Below are positions 10,403 through 20,469 of a stretch of DNA of 64,000 bases, one piece after another. The position numbers and the translations under genes are program-made. The DNA is taken from the NCBI GenBank assembly GCA_946811185.2, contig OX328106.1:6209777-6273776 (forward strand), in the 5' to 3' direction. The DNA is from Hippopus hippopus (taxonomy: Eukaryota > Mollusca > Bivalvia > Cardiida > Cardiidae). Positions within the stretch are counted from its first letter, which is position 1. Each line of letters opens with the position of its first letter. The notes beneath the pieces are model-generated. The model did not search any database, was not told the origin of the DNA, and worked only from the letters and a program-made list of their open reading frames with translations.

Positions 10403-10855
10403 AAGCTTTACTAGATAACATAATTCTAGACAGCTTCATATTGAAAGCATTTGCATAATAACAAATTAAATGCGCCTCAAATGGTAATTATGTCATTAGA
10501 AAGGATAAAAACATTGTGGGAAAAGGTTATCCAAACTTTTATTGCCTTTTCCCATAATTTTCTAGAATGCCTTCCTTTCGGTGTTGGGGTGGCTCAGTGA
10601 TAAATTGTAGGACTCATGCCCTGGAGGTCCTGGGTTAGAGCCTCATTAGTTCCACTGGGTTTTACTAGGGAGATGTCTTGGGGCAAGATACTTCAGAACC
10701 CTAGCCTTGTACTGGTAAAACCCAGGCAATACGGAAATATGTGAGCTGTTGCAGTGATATGACTGAAATAATGTTGAAAGCAGCACAAAAACACCATTCA
10801 ATCAATCAACCTTTCAGTGTCATTAATTGTGATAGGATAATTGGTAAACATGGGA
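10400..10855 (-). mobile_element. MITE-A reverse copy split by a SINE-1
   Basis: The left long arm and a half-decayed core run to 10579. The short arm resumes at 10810 with CTTTCAGTGTCATTAAT and ends near GGTAAACA. Confidence 0.75.
10585..10809 (+). mobile_element. SINE-1, full-length
   Basis: tRNA-like A box GTGGCTCAGTGATAAATTG and B box GGGTTAGAGCC; tail GTTGAAAGCAGCAC then CAATCAATCAA. It is flanked by CCTTTCGGTGT (10574-10584) and CCTTTCAGTGT (10810-10820), an 11-bp duplication with one mismatch. That fits LINE-driven insertion into the MITE-A short arm. Confidence 0.88.
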
Positions 10856-10891
10856 TTTAGGTATAAAGTTAAACTTTAATTAACCATTAAA

Positions 10892-11040
10892 GTGCCTCAT
10901 TCAACATCAGTTGCTTTTGCGCCAAGTGTAGATCTAGATCAGCCTGAACAAAATGTGACCTGCGCTGTCCATTTTGATGAGATATCATGATCAATTTGGT
11001 CAAGTCTGAAATTTTATCATTTGGTTAAGAGATAAATAGG
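10892..11040. mobile_element. MITE-B left half joined to MITE-A right end
   Basis: 10892-10960 matches MITE-B from TTAACCATTAAAGTGCC to its first palindrome arm. 10986-11040 matches the end of the MITE-A long arm (AATTTGGTCAAGTCTGAAAT). Both are broken. Confidence 0.55.
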
Positions 11041-11185
11041 TTACAGTGGGTTCCAGGTTTGCGTCCCGTGAGGACCTGGATCAACCTTATAACCCACATC
11101 ACATGGGGAGAATCGGTTAAGGTTATGGTTTCAAGGAGGCACTGATCAAGAGTGATTCGATGTAAGTAGTAAGAACTTTTCTCAC
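11041..11185 (+). mobile_element. Repeat family H, single copy
   Basis: GGATCAACCTTATAACCCAC, ACATGGGGAGAATCGGTTAAGG and CAAGGAGGCACTGATCAAG (quoted in segments) align with the tandem H units at 50315-50965. Confidence 0.55.
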
Positions 11186-11203
11186 AATTGATGCAACAAA
11201 AAG

Positions 11204-11472
11204 TATGAGCCATGCTCTGGCATAAGGTTTTTTTTTAGAGTCTCTTTGATGCATGATACCAAGCACGTCATCACATAATTATGAGTCCATGAAATTCATT
11301 TTGTATAACCACTGACTGAATCATGAGGTACATCAGTCCTTTGACATGCAGAAAATTGACTATTATCAAAAAGTTTCAACACAGGTCAGCCTGCGCATTC
11401 TGCGCAGGCTGACCTGGGTCGAAACTTTTTGCGGATGCATAAGGTGCTCTTTCCACAAAGCATGGCTTGTAT
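11204..11472 (+). mobile_element. Fold-back MITE family C
   Basis: Ends ATGAGCCATGCTCTGG and AAAGCATGGCTTGTAT are inverted. Palindrome at 11368-11430 has arms AAAAAGTTTC..CAGCCTGCGC and GCGCAGGCTGACC..GAAACTTTTT. Confidence 0.8.
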
Positions 11473-11636
11473 GTCAAAAACTATTTTGAAATGGGTTGCA
11501 GATAATCAAGAAGTGCTCCAATTGTCAGTTTTCACACTCCCAGCATGATTCAAAACAAAGAGATATTCATGAACAGCCATAAAAGTCAGACAAACTTGGT
11601 TCACTGTCTGGAGACATCCATGCTTAGACCTCACCC

Positions 11637-11870
11637 TGTATAGTACAGTCTTTGAGTTAAAGCAAACCCAGAGGAAGATAGCTGTTGAAAACATTGTGGG
11701 AAAAGCAGAAAATGCTGGTAACCAGTTACCAGCATTTTTCTCCTGTCTCCCCACAATTTTTTCTAACCTTTCAGAAACAAATTCCTTCATTTTAGCTACA
11801 TTTAATTTGTGGACTGCAGATACTTTGATTTTTTTTTTGTCTAAAACTGTTTTGTCTCGTAATTATCTAA
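11637..11870 (+). mobile_element. MITE-A, forward copy with altered centre
   Basis: Core at 11687-11764; the centre is expanded to CTGGTAACCAGTTACCAG, so the hairpin tip is partly duplicated. Ends decayed; right TTAA now CTAA, shared with the next fragment. Confidence 0.75.
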
Positions 11871-11960
11871 CTTTCTACCAGATATGGAATTTTTTTGGAC
11901 TTGCTCATATTATAGAAAATATTTGCAGAATACAACTTGAATGTGGCCAAAATAAGTATA
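11867..11960 (-). mobile_element. MITE-A, left half of a reverse copy
   Basis: CTAACTTTCTACCAGATATGG to GAATGTGGCCAAAAT (segments) is the reverse long arm. The core is missing. Confidence 0.6.
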
Positions 11961-11990
11961 TATCGTGTATATCTAAAATTGAGCAGACAT

Positions 11991-12220
11991 TTAACTCATT
12001 ACCACACAGTCCCCAACTTTTCACAACGCTGAAGAAGACGGATTTTGAAAACATTGAGGGAAAAGGAGAAAATGCTGGTAACCAGCATTTTCTCTCTTTC
12101 CCACAATGTTTTCTACCCTCCCATAAACAAATTTTAATGATTGAGTCAGGTGTATTTTGTGATCTGCAAATGCTTTCAATTTGGAAAAGATTCAAATTTT
12201 GTTGTTTGGTAAAGAGTTAA
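11991..12220 (+). mobile_element. MITE-A, complete forward copy
   Basis: Perfect TTAA at 11991-11994 and 12217-12220 (230 bp). Core at 12047-12113. Confidence 0.92.
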
Positions 12221-12221
12221 T

Positions 12222-12355
12222 GGCCCTGAGAAGGCCTGTAAAAACATAGTGGTTATCAGCATTTGGTTATCTGCATACTGGTTATCAGCATTTTCTCCTT
12301 TTCCCCTGATTTTTTAAAAGCTTTCTTCTTCAGGGTCATAAAATACAAGGGTTAA
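12222..12355 (-). mobile_element. MITE-A, rearranged core and short arm
   Basis: The core tip is repeated (GGTTATCAGCATTTGGTTATC.. GGTTATCAGCATTTTCTCC, segments), followed by the reverse short arm ending AAGGGTTAA. Its TTAA (12352-12355) starts the next copy. Confidence 0.65.
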
Positions 12356-12572
12356 CTCTTTACCACATGATCCTGAATTTTAGTGACTCTGAATAGGATG
12401 GCTTTTGAAAACATTGTGGGAAAAGGAGAAAATGCTGGTAACCAGCATTATTTCCCTGTCCCACTATATTTCCTATTCTATGAAGACAGAAATCATCATT
12501 TGAGGTACATTCAATTTTTCCACTGCAAATGCGTTCCAATTTGGTGAAAATTTTGTTATCTGGTAGGGTTAA
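12352..12572 (+). mobile_element. MITE-A, complete forward copy
   Basis: TTAA at 12352-12355 and 12569-12572. Core at 12407-12472; right arm diverged (ATTATTTCCCTGTCCC). Confidence 0.88.
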
Positions 12573-12808
12573 ATGATATTTTGATATTATACAAAACAAG
12601 TGATGAAATTAGTGAAACATTGGGGGGAAATATGAATGATCAAGGCATAATTCTTTATTATATGAAGTAAGAACAACGTGGATGGGGCTTTGGCTAGGGG
12701 TTAAGTCAAGGGCCTAGCAAGGCAAATTTTTAAATTATGAAAGTTGACGGTAATATATCCCTCATCTACCAATCAATACTCTAGATAGATAACTGGCTTT
12801 GTTTAGAT

Positions 12809-12955
12809 TGTAACCAGCATTTTCACCTTTTCCCGCAATGTTTTCTCTCTTTTCTGGGATAATAGAGCCTACTATCATTTTAGTAAGAAATTGAATTCTC
12901 ATCTGTAATTTCCTTCAATATGGACAATTCTATTTTTTTCCCTATGGAAAAGTGT
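12809..12955 (+). mobile_element. MITE-A, right half
   Basis: TAACCAGCATTTTCACC through the long arm to AATATGGACAATTC. The left half is missing. Confidence 0.6.
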
Positions 12956-13349
12956 TATATTTTGAAGTTGTGAAAGTTTCTTACTGTCAGAACTGTCAAG
13001 ATGTCAGGTATTGATTTAGAGACTTATAAGTAAGTGGTTAAATAGGGGAAATACTGTATTTTGTCATAAATTATTCTTAGGCCAAATTCATCCATCCCAA
13101 AGCTTCTTAATACCTGTAATAGAGAAAAGAAGATTTCAATAAGCATCTGTAACACCCTGATAAGTTCTCAGAAATCATCAGCCTTGTCAAGAAGCTTGAA
13201 AAATCGTCTTGCAATCACATTAATGTCAGAGAGTTATGATGCAAATTGCAGATTGTCAACCTACCATCTGATATGGTAAAAAAGTTACTCAATAATGATG
13301 TTATGTGTTGAATTGGAGAAAAAAAAAATTGCGGTCATAAACAAGATGT
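12956..13349. other. Intron, nothing recognised
   Basis: No repeat family identified. Confidence 0.4.
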
Positions 13350-13548
13350 TTAACTCTTTACCAAACGTCAAAATATTAGGCTGGTCCAAATTGAAAGCAT
13401 TTGCAGACTACAAAATTAAAGCGACTTAAAAATTAAAATTTTTTCTGGGAAGGTAGAAAACATTGTGGGAAAAGGAGAAAATGCTGGTTACATTTGATTT
13501 GCCTTACTGCCTCCATTGGACAAATTTAAACTTTCGTTGTGTGGTTAA
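13350..13548. mobile_element. MITE-A recombinant, long arms on both sides
   Basis: Starts TTAACTCTTTACCAAACG (reverse long arm), runs into the left core arm to CTGGTTAC, then jumps to the forward long arm (CCATTGGACAAATTTAAAC) and ends GTGTGGTTAA. TTAA at 13350-13353 and 13545-13548. Confidence 0.7.
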
Positions 13549-13656
13549 AATACATTAAGGCAAATTTTTTCACTGTGGTTTACAGAGAAAAGAAACTAAC
13601 AAAAAAAACAGAAAAACAGAACATTTAAATTCTGAGAAAAAAAAATGTTATCTCCT

Positions 13657-13875
13657 GTAAACGTGTACCACATGGCAAAAGTTTAGGCTAACAAATTGAA
13701 AAAGTGTACAGACTACATGAAAAAATGTGGCCAAAAATGTAAGGATTTGTCACTGTATTGGTAGAAAACATTGGTGGAAAAAAAAAGAAAATGCTGGTTA
13801 CCAGCATTTTCTTCTTTTTCCACCAATATTTTAAAAAAAAAAAATCCTCAGGCTCATTAAATTATTTAATTCTTT
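13657..13875 (-). mobile_element. MITE-A, reverse copy with mirrored changes
   Basis: Core at 13764-13831. Left arm ATTGGTGGAAAAA and right arm TTTTTCCACCAAT carry the same private change. Outer ends decayed. Confidence 0.8.
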
Positions 13876-13911
13876 GGAAGAAGAGTTAAGGTTGTTTATG
13901 TGTTTGTATTG

Positions 13912-14160
13912 GAATTATACACTGTTTTTAACTGCTTTGGTCATATCACGGCATTTAGTGCACCTACACCTGTGTTTTCTGGCTTTCTTACACCAGTAAT
14001 GACATAACTTTCTTTTCAAGTCACTGACTACTTATCTCACATGCATCAGAGGTGACAGGCAAAAAATCGCTTGAAAGAAAGTTTGCCGCAATCAGGTATC
14101 AAACCCACAACCACCAGGTCATGAGTGAGATACGCTAACCAATGAGCTACTCGGCCGGGC
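13912..14160 (-). mobile_element. SINE-2, reverse
   Basis: Read in reverse: GCCCGGCCGAGTAGCTCATTGG head, GGTTTGATACC B box, CCTCTGATGCATGTGAGA body and GATATGACCAAAGCAG tail (segments). Confidence 0.8.
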
Positions 14161-14496
14161 AAGAATAGTTAAGTAATACCATAAAAGTTCAGATTGTCTT
14201 TCCTTTGGCAACCTTTGAATTACTGTCTTTGTCCTTAGGCAAACTTTGATTGCTTGTCCAATGCAACTGAAGTAGGGCTCTGGGGCTTCAAGGCCAAGAT
14301 TATCACAGAAGATTGGTGACATCTAAAACAATTTACAGTGACAGGAAAATGGGTCATTTGACAGAAACATAATTGACCCATTAATAAACTGTCCACAAGA
14401 TATTTTATGGTCACTAGCCGAAGGACTGTGGTCAAATTAATTCTTGTCATCTCTGCTCTTTCAGTATATTGTGATGCAGCTTCCTGTGATTTGCTT
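14161..14496. other. Intron, nothing recognised
   Basis: The 128-aa ORF on the minus strand (14235-14621) overlaps this stretch and the SINE-3 tail. It shows no known domain. Confidence 0.4.
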
Positions 14497-14758
14497 GTTT
14501 GTTTGTATTGTGTTAACACCATTTTCATCACCATTTTCAATATTATTTCAGTCATATCAAAATAGCCAGTGCACCTATCTATGCTCTCCTGGAGCCTTTT
14601 TTTTACCAGCATTTTGAACAATATTCATCCCAAACCACTTGCTGCTTTTCTACATAATCATAGTCAAAACCATGATAAGGTGATAGAGAGGAAATAATTC
14701 CGTCGCCATGACTATCATTAATCCTTGGAAAGAAATTGGCCGAGCTAGGGATTCAAAC
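14497..14758 (-). mobile_element. SINE-3, reverse
   Basis: In reverse: GGTTTGAATCCCTAGCTCGG head end, AAGGATTAATGATAGTCATGG body, GGTGCACTGGCTATTTTGATATGAC and GTTAACACAATACAAACAA tail (segments). Confidence 0.75.
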
Positions 14759-14759
14759 C

Positions 14760-14878
14760 TTTTGGAAAAGGAGAAAATGCTGGTAACCTTCATTTTCTCC
14801 TTTTCCCGGAATGCTCTGTCTTTAATTAAAATGTCATTGTTTGAGCCATATCCAATTTGCTGTCTGCTTTTGAAAGCA
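14760..14878 (+). mobile_element. MITE-A core plus part of long arm
   Basis: Starts directly at the SINE-3 head with TTTTGGAAAAGG; core tip CTGGTAACC; followed by TTGAGCCATATCCAATTTGC. Left part missing. Confidence 0.7.
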
Positions 14879-14892
14879 TAATGTGTAAAACA

Positions 14893-14957
14893 TCAATCAA
14901 TTGAACAATCAGTCAATCAATAAATCAATCAGTCAATCCATCCATCAGTCCATACAT
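14893..14957 (+). repeat. CAAT-type simple repeat
   Basis: Degenerate CAATCAAT/CAATCAGT repeats, like SINE tails but with no recognisable SINE body attached. Confidence 0.75.
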
Positions 14958-15287
14958 GCTCACCATATACCCCATTCCATTAAAACTGAGGGATGTCCAG
15001 AATGTAACATCAAGGAGTATTGGCTTGATGCTAGTTAAGAATATAATTGACATTTCTCAGGTGCTATTTTTGGCAAGAAGTGTTTGTTTCACTTTCAAAA
15101 TAATTGATGATTATCATAGAGGCTTTAGAAATATTTGGAAGGATGTTCCCTGCCCATCTGTTCTATGAATACTTGTATTTCAGGGAAAAGTTGGAAAGTT
15201 GTCTGGTTTTGTTTATTGTTTGTTTGTTTGGTTTAATGCTATAATGCTATTATCAACTTTATTTTTGTTGTTACAATTTTTTTCTGC
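14958..15287. other. Intron, nothing recognised
   Basis: A 70-aa ORF (14956-15168) has no recognisable domain. Confidence 0.4.
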
Positions 15288-15392
15288 CCTATCAAAGACA
15301 GAAGTCCTCTTTTTGAGCTACATTTAATAAGTTGTCTGCAGATGCTTTCAATCTGGTCCAGTTTAGAATTCTGTTGTTTGGTAAAGAGTGCA
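15288..15392 (+). mobile_element. MITE-A, right half
   Basis: CCTATCAAAGACAGAAGTCC, TTGTCTGCAGATGCTTTCAA and GTTTGGTAAAGAGTGCA: long arm only. Confidence 0.65.
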
Positions 15393-15697
15393 GAGGCTTA
15401 TTTTCCCAACTGAATTTGCCATATGTCTTAAAACAGGGGACTTGTAAGCTATCGAATTTTCGATAAAATTACACCTGAATAAATAAAGGTAATATTTCCA
15501 TACAGATCATATTATTTATCCTTATCTGTCGGCTTGTAACCGATGGGAATTATATTTTGTGAATAAGCAGATTCTGATGATTTTTTTTGGTCGTGGACAA
15601 CTTTGAAAATATCAAAATCAAGATAGATATTTTTAAAGAAAAGATAGACGGCACTAAACGTGCTGGAATATGTCAGTATTGAAACTCTTCTGTGAAA
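15393..15697. other. Intron, nothing recognised
   Basis: No family identified. Confidence 0.4.
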
Positions 15698-15941
15698 AGA
15701 AATAAATAGAGGATATTTGTTTTTTACGGTGAAAAATCGAAATTTATTTCATCAAGTGAACATCATCAGTAATATTTTCATGAGTGGTGCAGCATCGAGT
15801 TAAAATATTACCAATGATGTTCACAAGCTGAAATGAATTTCGATCTTTCACCAAAAAAAAACAAATATTCTATTTATTTCATGCTTTTAACCCTTTCTAG
15901 GGGGAACTTAATCAAAATCCAGTACAGTTCTTTTCGGTTAT
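15698..15941. mobile_element. Fold-back family I, copy 1
   Basis: Inverted arms AAATAGAGGATATTTG.. GAAATTTATTTCA and TGAAATGAATTTC.. CAAATATTCTATTTATTTCA enclose GTGAACATCAT.. ATGATGTTCAC. The 3' side continues into TTTCTAGGGGGAACTTAATC as in copies at 33548 and 41345. Confidence 0.7.
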
Positions 15942-16139
15942 TCCCCAAAACTAAAAGCATTTTGTGAACAAAATACTGATTTTTGGTTAAATCAAGGTTT
16001 TTTATTTGATAGAGTAGAAAACATTGTGGGAAAAGGAAAAAATGCTGGTAACCAGCATTTTTTCCTTTTCCCACATTGTTTTTCAAAAAGCCTGTTTATT
16101 TGGGTTGTTAAAAATTGGGATTGTATGGTAGAAGGTTAA
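15942..16139 (-). mobile_element. MITE-A, reverse copy
   Basis: Core at 16017-16084; both arms read GGAAAAAATGC/GCATTTTTTCC. Right TTAA at 16136-16139; left end merges into element I. Confidence 0.8.
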
Positions 16140-16747
16140 AGTGAAGACCTTTATTGCACTAAGTAAATAAAATGGACATCAAGGCAAGAAAGACCTAACA
16201 ATGCAAATGAAAACTATGTTTGCCTGACAGAAAGTTTAGTTTTTGTGCAGTCTAGTATTGGTCATATGTCTGCAAAAGCAGCTTAAGTTTTGCAAATCCG
16301 TTAGTCAAGTAATCCACCCTATAACCAACCATCCCACCAACTAAGCAGTTTTCATTTTCAGTTCCACCAAGAAATAAAGGTAAGTTTCAGACAGAGAGAT
16401 GAGTGCCACACTGTACTCAAAGACTCAAAAACTTGTCTCTGACACATTTCAATTATGTCACAGAAGCTATTGTCGTAACTGAAGGTGTTCAATTTGTAAA
16501 ACAAAGGTCAGTGTACCAGGAGTACAATGATGTACATTGACCTCACTACTTAGCTGTTAATCTTGTCAATTAGTGCTAATTAGTGAGTTAATTAATGTTG
16601 GAATTACATTGAGAAATCTGATAGCAACCTATTTGATTGGTTGAATGAATGCAGTATGTTCAAGTGAGAAGTTTGGGTTAAGTTTAGCCACTACCTCATG
16701 CTGTAGACTTTATCTGACTCTGTAGACTTCACCTGACCACAAAATTC
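16140..16747. other. Intron, nothing recognised
   Basis: Only a weak hairpin (AGGTCAGTGTAC.. GTACATTGACCT) at about 16506-16546. Confidence 0.4.
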
Positions 16748-16985
16748 AAGGATAGGGCATCCTAATTGGATTCTTGTAACATCGCTTTTCATCGCTGAAA
16801 AAACGCTTTTCATCGTTGAAAAAACGTACGGATTCGGCTAAGACTCAGGTAATCCATAATCGATCAGCTGATAGATGCTGCTTCCCCACATCGATTACGG
16901 ATTACTGGAGTCTTAGCCAAATCCGTACGATTTTGGCCATGAAAGGTGATGTTACACGAATCCCATTAGGTTGCCCTATCCTTAA
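16748..16985. mobile_element. Fold-back element K
   Basis: Whole-element inverted repeat: left AAGGATAGGGCATCCTAATTGG pairs with right CCCATTAGGTTGCCCTATCCTT (segments), and inner ACGTACGGATTCGGCTAAGACTC pairs with GAGTCTTAGCCAAATCCGTACG (segments). Flanks read TCAA and TTAA. Left arm has a local 21-bp duplication (CGCTTTTCATCG twice). Single copy in the window. Confidence 0.8.
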
Positions 16986-17260
16986 GACGGCTCCACATTG
17001 AAAGCATTTACAGATGACAGATCAATTTGACTTATTTGAATTAATGGAACTTGTCTATGAAAGGGAGTTTTTTTTTTAACCATTGTGGGGAAAACAGAAA
17101 ATGCTGGTAACCAGTATTTTTTTTAATTACCTTTCCCACAATGTTTTCTAGCCTTAAAAGAATAAAACTTATTATATATATATACCACATACAATTTGTC
17201 TTAGGGAAAAGCTTTTAGATTGGATCAATCTAAAATATTGTCTCTCTGGTGAAGAGTTCA
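16986..17260. mobile_element. MITE-A recombinant, long arms on both sides
   Basis: Left: reverse long arm (CACATTGAAAGCATTTACAG). Core near 17075-17152 with an A/T-rich expansion. Right: forward long arm ending TCTGGTGAAGAGTTCAA. K abuts the left end and may have landed in it. Confidence 0.65.
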
Positions 17261-17554
17261 ATGGTTGTGATGAGATAAAATACTGTGCAATCAATGATAT
17301 CACTGAACATGTATAATTCTGTGTAGGAATGAGTCTTATTTACGAGCTAATCTTTTCGTAAATTATCTAGTTATAGTCAGTAATTTGCTCTGAACGAGTA
17401 ACACTGTTTCTTTGATCTCTGGACAGTCCTATTATGAAAGATATTGAAATCATCATCAAAAGCACATGGATGTTGTCTATGGACAGATAGTGTCATGGAA
17501 CCGACTCTATAGGTTAATGCAATTTGCTCATCTCAGTTTGAATCAATTTATAAT
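17261..17554. other. Intron, nothing recognised
   Basis: No family identified. Confidence 0.4.
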
Positions 17555-17666
17555 CTGGGTCTTTACTCACCAACCATTCTTAGAATATTCTTAGTCTTAT
17601 TCTCCAGAATTTTCTAAATTTGAAAATTAAACACAACTTCTGATTGGCGTAACCGATTGGTTTAAT
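17555..17666 (+). mobile_element. Fold-back family F, left half
   Basis: CTCACCAACCATTCTTAG through CTTCTGATTGGCGTAACC to the hairpin centre; the right half is absent. A MITE-A starts at the breakpoint. Confidence 0.75.
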
Positions 17667-17896
17667 TTAACTTATTACCACACAATGCAGAGTTTTAACA
17701 CAGCTGGGAATTAAGACTTTCGAAAACAATGTGGGAAAAGGAGAATATGCAGGTAACCAGCATTTTTGTCCCTTTCCCACAATGTTTTCTAACCTTTCAG
17801 AAACAAATTCAATTATTTGAGGCACGTATGAATTATTGCCTGCAAATACTTTGAATTTGGACCAGACCAAAATTTTGTTGTTTGGTAAAGAGTTAA
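17667..17896 (+). mobile_element. MITE-A, complete forward copy
   Basis: TTAA at 17667-17670 and 17893-17896; core at 17722-17789 with centre GGTAACC. Confidence 0.9.
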
Positions 17897-18045
17897 CTCA
17901 GTAACTTATGCAGACAACTTTGTCTGTCTTGCAGTGAACCATTTCTGTAAACATTAGGGCAAAAGGAGAATAACATCCTTTTCCTAACAGCATTTCCTCC
18001 TTTTTCTGTTATTTTTTCAAAGTACATCCACATCAGGGTCCTTAA
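17893..18045 (-). mobile_element. MITE-A, degraded copy between two TTAAs
   Basis: Remnant core (AACATTAGGGCAAAAGGAG.. TTTCCTCCTTTTTC, segments) and short arm ATCAGGGTCCTTAA. It shares its terminal TTAAs with both neighbours. Confidence 0.6.
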
Positions 18046-18270
18046 CTCTTTACCACACGACAAAATTTTAGACCCTTCTAAATTGAACATATTTGCAGAC
18101 AACAATTTCAATGTGGCTCGAATTATTTGATTTTTCTTTGATAGAATAAAAAACATTGTGGGAAAAGGAGAAAATGCTGGTAACCAGCATTTTCTTCTTT
18201 TCCCACAATGTTTTCAAAAGGATTCTTCCTCAGGGTCGTTAAATGTCAGCATTGTGTGGTAAAGGGTTAA
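18042..18270 (-). mobile_element. MITE-A, complete reverse copy
   Basis: TTAA at 18042-18045 and 18267-18270 (229 bp); core at 18149-18215; short arm ends CATTGTGTGGTAAAGGGTTAA (in segments). Confidence 0.92.
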
Positions 18271-18348
18271 ATTAAAACACAGGTTTGTTTGGTATAAGGT
18301 TAATGTTAATTGTTTCGTTTCAAAGTTGTCTGTTGCAAATATATTAAA

Positions 18349-18566
18349 CATTCCGTTTTTTAACGATCCTGAAGAAGAGGGCTTTCAAGCTTTCAAAAAC
18401 ATCGTGGGAAAAGCAGAAAATGCTGGTAACCAGCACCTTCTGCTTTTCCCATGATGTTTTCTGACCTTTCCCAGAGCCATTGTATTATTTAAACCATGTT
18501 TTATTTGTCATCTGCAAATGCTTTCAATTTTGAACGAGCCGAAAATTTTTTATCTGGTAGAGTTAA
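18349..18566 (+). mobile_element. MITE-A, forward copy missing its left end
   Basis: Core at 18395-18461 with mirrored AAGCAGAA/TTCTGCTT. Right TTAA at 18563-18566 is also the left TTAA of the next copy. Confidence 0.85.
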
Positions 18567-18793
18567 CCTTTTCGACACAATCCGGAGTTTTAAGAAACCC
18601 TGATGAAGATGGCTTTTGCAAAGATTGTGGGAAAAGGAGAAAATGCTGGTAACCAGCATTTTCTCCTTTTCCCACAATGTTTTTTACCCTGTCAAAGACA
18701 GAAGTCTGCAATTTTGAGTTACAATTATTTCATTGTCTGCTTACGATTTCAGTTAGGTCAAGTCTAAAATTTTGTCGTCTAGTAAAGAGTTAA
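18563..18793 (+). mobile_element. MITE-A, complete forward copy in a chain
   Basis: Core at 18617-18684. Both terminal TTAAs are shared with neighbours in a head-to-tail chain. Confidence 0.92.
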
Positions 18794-19013
18794 CTCTTTA
18801 TCACACAATCCCGAGTTTTAACGACCCTGAAGAAAAAAGCCTTTTGAAAACATTGTGGGAAAAGGAGAAAATGCTGGTTACCAGCATTTTCTCCTTTTCC
18901 CACAATCTTTACTGCCCTTTCCAGACAAATCATTGGAGTTACATTTAATCTGTCGTCTGCAAATGCTTTCAATTTTACCCAGTTGAAGAATTTGTTGTTT
19001 GGTAAAGGATTAA
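18790..19013 (+). mobile_element. MITE-A, complete forward copy in a chain
   Basis: Core at 18846-18910; left TTAA shared, right TTAA at 19010-19013. Confidence 0.9.
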
Positions 19014-19189
19014 AAATGTAACAAGTAATACATTCAATCTGCGAATATTTCCCAGAATTCTGTTCATGTGTAACTCTAATGGAAAATGTCACTCAATTAA
19101 GTAAATTTAGTTTGATTTGTTTTCACTGTGTGATATAAAATAGTTCATATAACAGAAGGCAGCTAATCTGGGTGGGCTTCTAACCTTTA

Positions 19190-19393
19190 AGCTGCTAAGA
19201 GCGACTCGCTGACCTTTTGCAGACAATGTAGATCAAGATCAGACTGCACAGAACGTGCAGTCTGATCTTTGATCTACACTGTCTGACGTGGACATGTTTT
19301 CCAGCAAAAATAATACCTAAAAAATTGCAAAATTCGGGTTTTTACTATCGGCTTAAAAGTTTCGTTTTACTTCTTAAGCGGGATAAGTGTTAA
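19190..19393 (+). mobile_element. MITE-B (subtype 1), complete
   Basis: CTAACCTTTAAGCTGCTAAG to GCGGGATAAGTGTTAA; palindrome at 19223-19283 (GACAATGTAGATC.. GATCTACACTGTC). Subtype 1 carries GCTGCTAAGCGNGACTCGCTGACC next to the left end (segments) and ATAGCAATATTTGGG on the right. Confidence 0.88.
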
Positions 19394-19547
19394 ATTCTTT
19401 CCTCGGGGCTTATCAGATCTTATTTTGTTACTTCAGCAGAAAAGAAAAATATTGAAACATTTTAATTTCGTTTCCGTCATTCCTGAGAAATTGATTTTTT
19501 TTTAGTACAAAAAAATTGTATGATTCAGTTTTAATTTCTTTTTTGTC

Positions 19548-20013
19548 AGCCAAGGGTACAATCACTACCTTACTTTGTTCACCCTTGGCTGTTCGAGTCA
19601 AAATTGTTTTCCCTGCGATGTGCGTAATCATTTGTTGCTGTCTCATCTAAAAGCACCAATCAAAGGATTTTTTTTTTCAGAAAGCAAAACTTCAATGATT
19701 CATATCAAATTTTATCTGTGCTAGCCAAGGGTGACAATCACTACGTTGCTCTGCTCACCCTTGGCTGATGGAGTCAAACTTTGTAATCCCCGTGATAAGT
19801 TGATCATTGGTTGCTGTCTCATCTAAAAGCACCAGTCAAAAGATTTTTTACACAAAACTTAAATGTTTCATATTAAATCTCATCTTCACTAGCCAAGGGT
19901 GACAATCACTACGTTGCTCTGCTCACCCTTGGCTGATGGAGTCAAACTTTGTAATCCCTGCGATATGCATAGTCATTGGTTGCAGCCTGTTCTAAAGGCA
20001 CCAGTCATACAGC
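19548..20013 (+). repeat. Tandem repeat L, three units each with a hairpin
   Basis: Units start at 19548, 19723 and 19891 (spacing 175 and 168). Each begins with hairpin arms AGCCAAGGGTGA/TCACCCTTGGCT, then GGAGTCAAACTTTGTAATCC and GGTTGCTGTCTCATCTAAAA. Units 2 and 3 are nearly identical across the hairpin. The 72-aa minus-strand ORF here is a shadow. Confidence 0.85.
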
Positions 20014-20148
20014 ATTACATTTGCTATCAATTATCAGCAAAAAATCAATAAAAATGCAAACCACAGGAGAGAGTTGTCAAATAGAAAGGGAATCATTACC
20101 AAAAAAAATATAGGCGATTAAAATTTACTTTAGCATTTAACAAATCAG

Positions 20149-20351
20149 TTAACCCTATACCACACAATCCTGACTTTTAACAACCCCAAGAAAAAGCCTT
20201 TAGAAAACATTGTGGGAAAAGGAGAAAATACTGGTAACCAGCATTTTCTCCTTTTCTAACAATGTTTTCTGTCGTTCTCAAAACAAATTTCAAATTTGAA
20301 GTCACATCAATTTGGACAAGTCTTAAATTTTGTCGTTAGATAGAGAGTTAA
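20149..20351 (+). mobile_element. MITE-A, forward copy with long-arm deletion
   Basis: TTAA at 20149-20152 and 20348-20351; core at 20203-20269. About 25 bases of the long arm (the TCGTCTGCAAATGC part) are deleted. Confidence 0.9.
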
Positions 20352-20469
20352 CAGAAGTTGGTTACATTCCAACATCAGATCACAGACTGTCAAAATATGT
20401 GTGTTTTTTTCGGAAAGTGCTGTTGCACAGGACTTTCGATTGGTCTTTGATGATGTAATTCTAGGAGTG

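Noticed and set aside
14235..14621. 128-aa minus-strand ORF
   Set aside because: Its first part lies in the reverse SINE-3; no recognisable domain in the rest.
19548..20013. CRISPR array
   Set aside because: Three long units of about 170 bp that repeat over their full length, in a eukaryotic intron.
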